A stretch of DNA of 5,737 bases from the NCBI GenBank assembly GCA_017503945.1, contig JAFVSB010000173.1:1-5737 (forward strand). The letters run 5' to 3'. Positions 1 to 5,547 of the stretch are shown piece by piece. This stretch comes from Clostridia bacterium (GTDB lineage Bacteria; Bacillota; Clostridia; UMGS1810). The notes under the pieces were generated by a model. The model was not told where the DNA came from. It worked only from the letters and a program-made list of their open reading frames with translations, and did not search any database. A program made the position numbers and the translations under genes. The first letter of the stretch is position 1; every line of letters starts with the position of its first letter.

Positions 1-288
1 AGTGCTCTTATTAATGAGTATTATAAACGAAAGAATGTTTGTAAGCACAAATATAGATATTGCCGTAGGCACACAAAATTCAACGCAATTTTTGATGGCT
101 TGGGTGCTGCCATCACTCATTGGAACTCTTGCATAATACAAAAGATTTTCAAGGTTGTTGCCCTTTAAAAACAATCCTGCAAGTACTATGGTAGCTGCTA
201 TGGTAAACACTATAGATACCAAGAACGCCTTTACAAACTTTTTTGTGTCAAAAAAGAGTGCACCAGAAGCCTTCTTTTGATTATCCAT
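1..288 (-). CDS. N-terminal part of an unrecognised membrane protein (runs off the left edge)
   Basis: The reading frame is open from an ATG at 288-286 to the window edge and gives 96 residues, starting MDNQKKASGALFFDTKKF. I do not recognise the family. Two hydrophobic stretches look like membrane segments, roughly residues 18-40 (VKAFLVSIVFTIAATIVLAG) and 73-91 (VPTAISIFVLTNILSFIIL). They are separated by a polar loop of about 30 residues, and a short Lys-rich N-terminus suggests the N-terminus is inside the cell. The start is supported by a purine-rich stretch (AGGAAAAGAGTGAT) just upstream and a near-consensus promoter at 334-362. The gene diverges from the first feoB, so a shared function cannot be assumed. 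A multi-pass transporter, or a membrane-anchored sulfatase/phosphoglycerol transferase, is conceivable, but nothing visible decides it. Confidence 0.7.
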   Translation of the reverse strand, partial: MDNQKKASGALFFDTKKFVKAFLVSIVFTIAATIVLAGLFLKGNNLENLLYYARVPMSDGSTQAIKNCVEFCVPTAISIFVLTNILSFIILINKST

Positions 289-333
289 ATATTAATCACT
301 CTTTTCCTAAGTAATGGATACACATTGCAACAT

Positions 334-362
334 ATTATACCACACGATGATGGCTTTTTCAA
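334..362 (-). promoter_or_regulatory. Sigma-A type promoter for the leftward membrane-protein gene
   Basis: On the minus strand, TTGAAA (362-357) is followed after exactly 17 bases by TATAAT (339-334). That is five of six for the -35 box and six of six for the -10 box. Transcription would start near 327 and leave a leader of roughly 40 bases before the ATG at 288. No operator-like palindrome of the kind seen near feoA overlaps it. Confidence 0.7.
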
Positions 363-396
363 TACAAAAATGGTAAAAAAAGAAATCTTTTAAATA

Positions 397-402
397 TATA
401 AT
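397..402 (+). promoter_or_regulatory. Candidate -10 box for the first feoB
   Basis: TATAAT lies 59 bases before the feoB start codon in AT-rich DNA. I see no convincing -35 box 16-18 bases upstream, so this is a weak call. A start near 409 would place the whole inverted repeat at 419-471 in the transcript. A second TATAAT at 436-441 would start RNA near 448, almost at the ribosome binding site, and seems less likely. Confidence 0.3.
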
Positions 403-418
403 TGCTCACATAAATCAT

Positions 419-471
419 TTTTACTCATATATTAATATAATAAATCTTCAGAGGTGATTATATGAGTAAAA
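419..471 (+). promoter_or_regulatory. 13-bp perfect inverted repeat enclosing the RBS and covering the feoB start codon
   Basis: TTTTACTCATATA (419-431) is the exact reverse complement of TATATGAGTAAAA (459-471). The 27-base loop contains the ribosome binding site GAGGTGAT (451-458), and the right arm contains the feoB ATG (462-464) with the next codons. In RNA this would form an AU-rich 13-bp stem hiding the start codon, which suggests translational control. On DNA it could instead be an operator. The repeat is seen directly; a regulatory role is inference, and the AT-rich stem would be only moderately stable. Confidence 0.45.
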
Positions 472-2570
472 CCTGTGTTTACTGTGTGAATGAAAATTCT
501 TTGCCGCATCGGGATTCGGGCGAAAAACTCGTAGTGCTTGCAGGTAATCCCAATGTGGGCAAGAGCACTCTTTTCAATGCGCTCACAGGCCTCAATCAGC
601 ACACTGGCAATTGGTCGGGCAAAACAGTAGCAACTGCATTTGGTACATACACTCACAACGCCCAAAAATACACCCTGGTCGATGTTCCCGGTTGTTATTC
701 GCTCAAGGCTCACTCTGCCGAAGAGGTTTGCGCCGGTGATGCCATATGTTCACCAGGTGCCGATGCAGTGGTAGTGGTGTGTGATGCAGGGGCAATAGAG
801 CGAAATCTGAATTTGGTTTTGCAAATATGCGAAGCTGTGTCAAATGTTGTTGTTTGCATAAATCTGGCAGATGAGGCAGCCAAAAACGGAATCAAAGTAG
901 ACACAACTGTTTTGCAAAAAGAGCTTGGTGTTCCCGTGGTCAAAATCAACGCCCGCAAAAAAAATGGCTTTGAGGCTTTATTTGAATCACTCGCTCATAA
1001 TCAAGCAAAAAGGCATATCGCAGTGTCATATGGCACCTGTTTGGAAAAGGCGGTGCGAATTGTGCAGTGCGCACTAAAGGGATTGCCTCTTTTTGCGAAT
1101 GACCGCTACATTGCTCTGAGGCTTTTGGAAAATGATAACAGAATGTGGCAAAAGATTGAAAGGCTTTGCAACAATGATGCTCTCAAATATGCATCTATAG
1201 TATCTGCCAGACATCGTGCACTAAATTTTTTGTTTGATTACGCAATTGAAGAAAACGACATATCAGACATCATAGCCATAAACATCGTAAGAACTGCCGG
1301 CAGAATAAGCCGTGCCGCGGTTTGCACCCGTGCCGATAACCGCAGCTATGCTCACAAAATAACCGATAAAATCCTCACAGGCAAATACACAGGCTTTGCA
1401 ATAATGCTGGTTCTTTTGTCGGTGGTTTTTTATATCACTCTCAAAGGCGCCAATTATCCGAGCGCGCTTTTGTCAGACCTTCTTTTGTCATTCGAAGTTC
1501 CTCTTTACAAGTTCCTTTTTGCACTTAATCTTCCCGACTTTGTATGTAACATGATTGCCTTTGGCGGATACCGAGTCCTTGCGTGGGTTGTGGCGGTCAT
1601 GCTGCCGCCAATGGCAATTTTCTTTCCTTTGTTCACCATTTTGGAAGATGTAGGCTATCTGCCAAGGGTAGCCTTCAATCTTGATAAAGCATTCAAAAAA
1701 TGCAATGCCTGCGGCAAGCAAGCACTCACCACCTGCATGGGTTTTGGCTGCAATGCCGCAGCGGTCACAGGTGCCAGAATTATTGATTCGCCAAGAGAAC
1801 GCCTTATTGCCATCATGACCAATGCTTTCATTCCATGCAATGGCAAATTTCCGTCACTCATCTGTCTGATTTGCGTATTTTTCACATCTTCTCAATCTCC
1901 CAATCTCGGCTCTGCTGTCATTCTTTCACTGCTTGTTGTAATAGGAGTGATGGCATCTATGCTTGCTTCAAAGATTCTTTCCAAAACACTTTTAAAAGGC
2001 GTGCCAAGCTCATTTGCACTTGAACTTCCGCCATTTCGGCGAGCGCAAATAGGGCAGATTCTCGTTCGCTCTCTGCTCAATCGCACTATCTTTGTGCTGT
2101 TTCGTGCCGCAGTTGTAGCTTTTCCTTCAGGCATAATCATATGGCTTGTTTCAAATCTCACACTGGGCGGTGAGCCACTTATTCAATATCTTGTAAGCTT
2201 TCTTGACCCGCTTGGCAAAGTCATGGGGCTCGATGGCACCATGCTTTCAGCTTTCCTTTTGGGTATACCTGCCAATGAGATTATTCTCCCTATAGCTCTT
2301 ATGATGTATACCTCAGGCGGCGTTCTCACATCCAATGAGAGCTTTTTGTCTATTGGCTCAATCCTGTGTGCAAATGGATGGACCATCACCACGGCAATTT
2401 GCGCTGTTGTTTTTTTCCTCATGCACTGGCCGTGTTCCACCACTCTCATGACAATTCAAAAAGAAAGCGGCAGCTTCAAATGGAGTGCAGTATCGTTTCT
2501 TTTGCCCACATTATTTGGCATGGCAGCATGCATAGCCATAAATCTCATTTCAAAACTGTTTCTTTTATAA
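462..2570 (+). CDS. feoB: Ferrous iron transporter FeoB, clostridial Cys-rich variant (first copy)
   Basis: A 702-residue membrane GTPase importing Fe(II), or possibly another divalent metal, across the cytoplasmic membrane. The N-terminal G domain shows G1 GNPNVGKST (28-36), G2 Thr55, G3 DVPG (74-77), a G4-like NLAD (134-137) and a G5-like NAR (163-165). Both of the last two are off-consensus. A short N-terminal extension carries C5-x2-C8. The membrane part starts near residue 310. Its first Gate region has LEDVGYLPR (394-402), C414-x2-C417, C425, GFGCNAAA with C430, and PCNGKFP with C459. Later come ELPPF (521-525), the second Gate motif GIPANEIILP (601-610) and HWPCSTT (655-661). From memory, this CNAA/PCNG/WPCSTT pattern typifies a FeoB subgroup in Clostridia. 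The start is fixed by GAGGTGAT five to six bases upstream. It is monocistronic, with its own terminator and without the palindromes found near feoA. Metal specificity cannot be read from the sequence. Confidence 0.93.
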   Translation: MSKTCVYCVNENSLPHRDSGEKLVVLAGNPNVGKSTLFNALTGLNQHTGNWSGKTVATAFGTYTHNAQKYTLVDVPGCYSLKAHSAEEVCAGDAICSPGADAVVVVCDAGAIERNLNLVLQICEAVSNVVVCINLADEAAKNGIKVDTTVLQKELGVPVVKINARKKNGFEALFESLAHNQAKRHIAVSYGTCLEKAVRIVQCALKGLPLFANDRYIALRLLENDNRMWQKIERLCNNDALKYASIVSARHRALNFLFDYAIEENDISDIIAINIVRTAGRISRAAVCTRADNRSYAHKITDKILTGKYTGFAIMLVLLSVVFYITLKGANYPSALLSDLLLSFEVPLYKFLFALNLPDFVCNMIAFGGYRVLAWVVAVMLPPMAIFFPLFTILEDVGYLPRVAFNLDKAFKKCNACGKQALTTCMGFGCNAAAVTGARIIDSPRERLIAIMTNAFIPCNGKFPSLICLICVFFTSSQSPNLGSAVILSLLVVIGVMASMLASKILSKTLLKGVPSSFALELPPFRRAQIGQILVRSLLNRTIFVLFRAAVVAFPSGIIIWLVSNLTLGGEPLIQYLVSFLDPLGKVMGLDGTMLSAFLLGIPANEIILPIALMMYTSGGVLTSNESFLSIGSILCANGWTITTAICAVVFFLMHWPCSTTLMTIQKESGSFKWSAVSFLLPTLFGMAACIAINLISKLFLL

Positions 2571-2620
2571 GCACAAAAGGGCCGCTTGTCGGTCCTTTTG
2601 TGCTATTTATATAATTTTTT
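2570..2620 (+). terminator. Rho-independent terminator of the first feoB
   Basis: A 15-bp stem (2570-2584 with 2590-2604, one G-U pair) closes a 5-base loop CTTGT. AT-rich sequence follows, ending in TTTTTT at 2615-2620. The stem starts on the last base of the feoB stop codon, so the first feoB is separated from feoA downstream. The T-run lies about ten bases after the stem, which is a little far, but TATTTATATAA fills the gap. Confidence 0.85.
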
Positions 2621-2682
2621 AATCATCTGTTTGCATGTCGGGTATAATTTGTCCTAAAGTTGAATATTTTTAAAGGGAATAC

Positions 2683-2711
2683 TTGACAAAAAGCGAGAGT
2701 TATGTTAAACT
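2683..2711 (+). promoter_or_regulatory. Promoter of feoA
   Basis: A perfect TTGACA (2683-2688) is followed after 17 bases by TAAACT (2706-2711), four of six matches to TATAAT. A TG dinucleotide one base upstream (2703-2704) makes it an extended -10 promoter. RNA would start near 2718. The -10 box lies inside the first operator-like palindrome and the second lies just past the start site, an arrangement suited to repression. Confidence 0.7.
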
Positions 2712-2715
2712 AACT
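2698..2715 (+). promoter_or_regulatory. Operator-like palindrome 1, overlapping the feoA -10 box
   Basis: AGTTATGTTAAACTAACT has half-sites AGTTAT and CTAACT around six bases, one mismatch from a perfect AGTTAG-N6-CTAACT palindrome. It covers the -10 box at 2706-2711. It is the weakest of three related sites in the window, and its centre lies 25 bp before that of the next. The pattern resembles DtxR/IdeR-type boxes (TTAGGTTAG...), so an iron- or manganese-sensing repressor is a reasonable inference. Confidence 0.5.
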
Positions 2716-2722
2716 CCAAGAT

Positions 2723-2740
2723 AGTTAGTTGTGACTAATT
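2723..2740 (+). promoter_or_regulatory. Operator-like palindrome 2, just downstream of the feoA transcription start
   Basis: AGTTAGTTGTGACTAATT shares the AGTTAGTnnTnnCTAAYT pattern with the copy at 3023-3040 (12 of 18 positions fixed in both, plus one C/T). Its left half also forms an 8-bp perfect inverted repeat with AACTAACT at 2709-2716. It lies at about +6 to +23 of the predicted transcript, where a bound repressor would block clearance. The repeat is visible; regulator identity is inference. Confidence 0.55.
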
Positions 2741-2760
2741 GCATGAACAGAGGGATTATT

Positions 2761-2973
2761 ATGAATTTGATGCAAGCTATTGAAGAAAAAGAATATATTA
2801 TAAAGCAAATTGATACCGATGATGAAGAGCTCAATGCGTTTCTTTTTTCTTTGGGATGCTACAGCGGCGAAAGCATCACTGTTATCTCGCACCTCAAAGG
2901 TGGTTGTATTGTTGCCATCAAAGACAGTCGCTATAATATAGACAATGAACTTGCACAGGCGATTATAGTATAA
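2761..2973 (+). CDS. feoA: FeoA family ferrous iron transport accessory protein
   Basis: A 70-residue protein matching the small SH3-like FeoA family, the cytosolic partner of FeoB. Its role in Fe(II) uptake is accepted, but its mechanism is unsettled. Recognisable family features are the FLFSLGCYSGESITVI stretch (27-42; the family usually has fLxxLGxxxGxxitvi) and the C-terminal AIKDSRYNIDNELAQAIIV (52-70). The length is normal for stand-alone FeoA. I chose ATG 2761 because AGAGGG at 2749-2754 sits six bases upstream. An in-frame GTG at 2731 lies inside an operator-like palindrome, and an ATG at 2743 has no ribosome binding site. The gene has its own promoter with two operator-like sites. 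It lies 103 bases before the second feoB, its likely partner. Confidence 0.9.
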   Translation: MNLMQAIEEKEYIIKQIDTDDEELNAFLFSLGCYSGESITVISHLKGGCIVAIKDSRYNIDNELAQAIIV

Positions 2974-2976
2974 AGG

Positions 2977-3011
2977 TATAAACGACCGAGGGGATCTTTA
3001 GGTCGTATATA
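2977..3011 (+). terminator. Hairpin between feoA and the second feoB, possibly a weak terminator or attenuator
   Basis: TATAAACGACC (2977-2987) pairs with GGTCGTATATA (3001-3011) around a 13-base loop. There are six pairs next to the loop, one A-A mismatch and four outer A-T pairs. Only TTTT (3012-3015) follows, so termination would be partial at best. It begins just after the feoA stop and could lower read-through into feoB, protect the feoA message, or do nothing. Confidence 0.4.
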
Positions 3012-3022
3012 TTTTGTCAATT

Positions 3023-3040
3023 AGTTAGTCTTTGCTAACT
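3023..3040 (+). promoter_or_regulatory. Operator-like palindrome 3, upstream of the second feoB
   Basis: AGTTAGTCTTTGCTAACT is a perfect 6-bp inverted repeat with a six-base spacer, and is the best of the three related sites. It lies 37 bases before the feoB start codon. TATGAT at 3047-3052 could be a -10 box, but no good -35 box is visible at the right distance. Its presence suggests feoB has its own regulated promoter besides read-through from feoA. Confidence 0.55.
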
Positions 3041-3076
3041 TGAGTATATGATTAACACATGTAGGGAGGAAACAAT

Positions 3077-5095
3077 ATGAGAATTGCTTTAACTGGCAAT
3101 CCAAACAGCGGTAAAACCACAATGTTCAATGCACTCACCGGCAGTAATGAGCGTGTTGGCAACTGGGCTGGTGTTACCGTTGATAAGAAAGAAGCTCTTA
3201 TTAAAAAAAGCTTTTGTAACGGGGTAGATGAGATAGTGGCCGTAGATCTTCCGGGTGCATATTCTATGTCTCCGTTCACTTCTGAAGAAAGCATAACAAG
3301 CAGCTATGTAAAAAATGAAAATCCTGATGTTATCATCAATATTGTTGATGCAACCAATCTCAGCCGAAGCTTGTTTTTTACAACGCAGCTTCTTGAGCTC
3401 GAAATCCCTGTTGTGGTTGCTCTCAACAAAAGTGATGTCAACGAAAAGAAAAAAACCGTAATCAATGCTGACCTTCTGTCAGACAAGCTCGGTTGTCCTG
3501 TGGTCGAAACGGTTTCAACAACTGCAGCCGACAATGGCCTTGACCGCCTCATAGAAGTTGCGTTAAGTGTTGCAGGCACGCTGCAGACCTCTCCCTACAG
3601 CCAGGCCGATGTTGATTTGTTGAGCAAAGCTGCTGTAGAAGCTGCCGACAGAGAGCGATTTGCATTTGTTAATTCAATTGTTGCCAAAGTTGAAACCCGT
3701 AAGGTTATGACCAACAAGAAAAATGCTCAGGATAAGATTGACGCTGTCCTTACCAACAAGTGGGTTGGTCTTCCTATATTTGCAGTTGTTATGTGGTTTG
3801 TGTTCTGGGTGTCACAGGCTTGGCTTGGCCCCTGGCTTGCCGAATCAGTGCTCTGCCCGTTAATCGATGGCTTTGGCGAACTTGTTGCACAATGGATGGC
3901 ACACACAAGCCCGATTTTGCAAACCATTGTCGTTGATGGTATTGTTGGTGGTGTGAGCGCAGTTATCGGATTCCTTCCTCTTGTAATGGTCATGTATTTC
4001 CTCATTGCACTTCTTGAGGATTGTGGCTACATGGCGCGTGCAACTGTGGTTCTTGACCCCATTTTCAAAAAAGTTGGTCTTTCGGGCAAATCGGTCATTC
4101 CTTTTGTAATAGGCACAGGCTGCGCCATTCCCGGTATCATGGCTTGCCGCACAATTCGCAATGAGCGAGAACGCCGTGCCACCGCAATGCTTGCTCCCTT
4201 TATGCCATGCGGTGCCAAACTGCCCGTTATTGCTCTTTTTGCAGGAGCATTCTTTGGCGACAATGCCTGGGTAGGCACTTCAATGTATTTTGTAGGCATT
4301 GTGCTGATTTTCATTGGTGCACTTTTGGTTAACAAAATTGCAGGCCACAAAAACAGAAAATCATTTTTCATTATTGAACTTCCTGAGTATAAGATCCCAA
4401 GCCTTTGGAATGCAGTAAAATCTATGTGTTCGCGTGGTTGGGCATACATAGTAAAAGCGGGCACAATTATTCTTGTGTGTAATGCAGCAGTCACAATCAT
4501 GCAAGGTTATGATTGGAGCTTCCAGCCTGCTGCCGATGTCAACTCTTCAATTCTTGCTTCTATTGCAAATCCAATAGCTGTCCTTTTGATTCCTCTTGGC
4601 TTTGGTGTGTGGCAGATGGCAGCTGCTGCAGTTACAGGATTTATCGCCAAAGAAAATGTTGTTGGCACTTTGGCATCGGTGTATGCTATTTCCAACTTTA
4701 TCGATGTTGAAGAGCTTGCCATTGTTGAGGGTAGTGCTCAAGGCGTGGCAGAGGTTCTTGGCCTCACTGCACCTGCAGCATTGGCTTGCCTTATGTTCAA
4801 TCTTTTCACTCCACCGTGTTTTGCAGCAATCGGAGCCATGAATTCAGAAATTAAGAGCAAAAAATGGATGTTTTCAGGCATAGCCCTCCAGCTTGGCACA
4901 GGCTATACAGTAGCTTATCTTGTGTATCAGATAGGCACATTCATCACCGAAGGCAACTTCGGCACCGGCTTTGTTTCAGGACTTGTTGCAGTTGCTTTAA
5001 TGGCTTTGGTCGTTGTATATCTCATTGTAAAATCAAACAATGACTTGAAAAAAGAAAATGCAACTAAAGCCAAATCAAAAGTAAGGAGTTATTGA
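3077..5095 (+). CDS. feoB: Ferrous iron transporter FeoB, E. coli-like type (second copy)
   Basis: A 672-residue FeoB that imports Fe(II), using a cytosolic G domain joined to a polytopic membrane domain. G motifs are all visible: G1 GNPNSGKT (7-14), G2 Thr34 in GVTV, G3 DLPG (57-60), G4 NKSD (117-120) and G5 near VSTTA (146-150). The G1-G2 stretch, including RVGNWAGVTV, closely resembles E. coli FeoB. The membrane part starts near residue 228. Its first Gate region has LEDCGYMAR (313-321), GTGCAIPG (346-353) and PFMPCGAKLP (374-383). Then come ELPEYK (434-439), GFIAKENVVGTL (521-532) and FTPPCFAAIGAMNSE (577-591). The C-terminus is short and Lys-rich. It is about 100 residues shorter than the E. 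coli protein. GGGAGG seven bases upstream supports the start. The Cys-rich peptide gene follows after one base. Confidence 0.95.
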   Translation: MRIALTGNPNSGKTTMFNALTGSNERVGNWAGVTVDKKEALIKKSFCNGVDEIVAVDLPGAYSMSPFTSEESITSSYVKNENPDVIINIVDATNLSRSLFFTTQLLELEIPVVVALNKSDVNEKKKTVINADLLSDKLGCPVVETVSTTAADNGLDRLIEVALSVAGTLQTSPYSQADVDLLSKAAVEAADRERFAFVNSIVAKVETRKVMTNKKNAQDKIDAVLTNKWVGLPIFAVVMWFVFWVSQAWLGPWLAESVLCPLIDGFGELVAQWMAHTSPILQTIVVDGIVGGVSAVIGFLPLVMVMYFLIALLEDCGYMARATVVLDPIFKKVGLSGKSVIPFVIGTGCAIPGIMACRTIRNERERRATAMLAPFMPCGAKLPVIALFAGAFFGDNAWVGTSMYFVGIVLIFIGALLVNKIAGHKNRKSFFIIELPEYKIPSLWNAVKSMCSRGWAYIVKAGTIILVCNAAVTIMQGYDWSFQPAADVNSSILASIANPIAVLLIPLGFGVWQMAAAAVTGFIAKENVVGTLASVYAISNFIDVEELAIVEGSAQGVAEVLGLTAPAALACLMFNLFTPPCFAAIGAMNSEIKSKKWMFSGIALQLGTGYTVAYLVYQIGTFITEGNFGTGFVSGLVAVALMALVVVYLIVKSNNDLKKENATKAKSKVRSY

Positions 5096-5096
5096 T

Positions 5097-5246
5097 ATGG
5101 CTGATATAATAGCTGTTGTTGCAATACTTGCTGTTGTTGGTGCAGCTCTATTTTACATAATAAAGTCTAAAAAAGACGGTGTAAAATGCATCGGCTGTCC
5201 ACATGCCGGCAAATGCAGCAAATGTGAAAGTAAAAATAAAGTATAA
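5097..5246 (+). CDS. FeoB-associated Cys-rich membrane protein (small)
   Basis: A 49-residue peptide: one N-terminal membrane helix (about residues 4-22, IIAVVAILAVVGAALFYII), a Lys-rich stretch, then a cytosolic-looking tail with C31-x2-C34-P-x4-C40-x2-C43. This is the layout of the FeoB-associated Cys-rich family (the Pfam p12-like family), which commonly ends feo operons in Firmicutes. The function is not established; the cysteines could bind iron or zinc, or take part in metal handling at the FeoB exit. ATG 5097 is preceded by AAGGAG (5083-5088) at eight bases, inside the 3' end of feoB, and starts one base after the feoB stop. It is therefore surely co-transcribed, and the strong terminator at 5281 closes the operon. 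Confidence 0.85.
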   Translation: MADIIAVVAILAVVGAALFYIIKSKKDGVKCIGCPHAGKCSKCESKNKV

Positions 5247-5280
5247 CAAAGAAAAACCATGCTTGGCTAAGTCAAAAAAG

Positions 5281-5321
5281 GAAATTCCGCAAGATTTTTT
5301 ATCTTGCGGAATTTCTTTTTT
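5281..5321 (+). terminator. Strong terminator of the feoA/feoB operon
   Basis: A perfect 15-bp stem (GAAATTCCGCAAGAT at 5281-5295 with its complement at 5301-5315) closes a TTTTT loop and is followed by TTTTTT. A run of six A at 5274-5279 precedes it, so it could also stop transcription from the other strand. It separates the iron operon from the phosphate-regulon remnants. Confidence 0.93.
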
Positions 5322-5380
5322 AACTTTTAGTGTGCGTGTTTTTACGCCACTGCATCGTTAAAATACTCGCAAATGCGCAG

Positions 5381-5497
5381 CCTCTTATTGACCTGTTTAT
5401 GATCGCAAAGTATTTTGAGCGAATCGGTGACCACGCTGAAAACATTGCAGAATGGGTTATCTACTCCATCACAGGCAAGCATGTAAAAGAAAATTGA
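5381..5497 (+). pseudogene. phoU: C-terminal fragment of PhoU (5' part missing)
   Basis: The frame reads PLIDLFMIAKYFERIGDHA, then ENIAEWVIYSITGKHVKEN and a stop at 5495-5497. This is the final helix region of PhoU, the phosphate-signalling protein, including the ERIGDHAENIAE metal-binding-type signature. PhoU is normally about 215-220 residues, and only about 38 are recognisable here. The frame stays open back to a TAA at 5321-5323, but residues before about 5370 do not look like PhoU, and no start codon with a ribosome binding site is present. The body of the gene is therefore absent and the fragment is presumably untranslated. The junction lies between the feo terminator and about 5380, pointing to a deletion, an insertion of the feo block, or an assembly join. 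Confidence 0.85.
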
Positions 5498-5522
5498 AAT
5501 TTTAATAGTTTTGGTGTATAAT
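5494..5522 (+). promoter_or_regulatory. Sigma-A type promoter for the response-regulator gene
   Basis: TTGAAA (5494-5499), overlapping the phoU stop codon, is separated by exactly 17 bases from TATAAT (5517-5522). This five-of-six plus six-of-six match would start RNA near 5529, just before the GGAGGTGA at 5535-5542. It could keep the regulator gene transcribed even though phoU upstream is broken. I see no clear Pho box. Confidence 0.7.
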
Positions 5523-5547
5523 TAAATCATATACGGAGGTGAATGCG

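Noticed and set aside
286..436. The 11-base direct repeat CATATATTAAT at 286-296 and 426-436, and the palindrome TATATTAATATA at 428-439
   Set aside because: Both are made of simple AT-rich sequence in an AT-rich intergenic region and show no further similarity around them.
2643..2648. TATAAT as a promoter upstream of feoA
   Set aside because: There is no -35 box at a suitable distance, while TTGACA with an extended -10 lies closer to the gene.
2731..2760. A GTG start at 2731 or ATG at 2743 giving a longer FeoA
   Set aside because: The GTG lies inside an operator-like palindrome, neither has a ribosome binding site, and the family normally begins near residue 1 of the ATG at 2761.
2974..3076. 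A riboswitch (for example a NiCo/czcD type) between feoA and feoB
   Set aside because: Only one simple hairpin is visible. I could not match a multi-helix junction or a known conserved core.
4027..4500. A 157-codon open frame on the minus strand inside the second feoB
   Set aside because: It is fully antisense to a strongly recognisable FeoB, its translation has no recognisable domain, and no ribosome binding site or promoter supports it.
5324..5380. Extension of the phoU frame upstream to the TAA at 5321
   Set aside because: The frame is open, but the residues (LLVCVFLRHCIVKIL) do not resemble PhoU, so I limited the fragment to the recognisable part.
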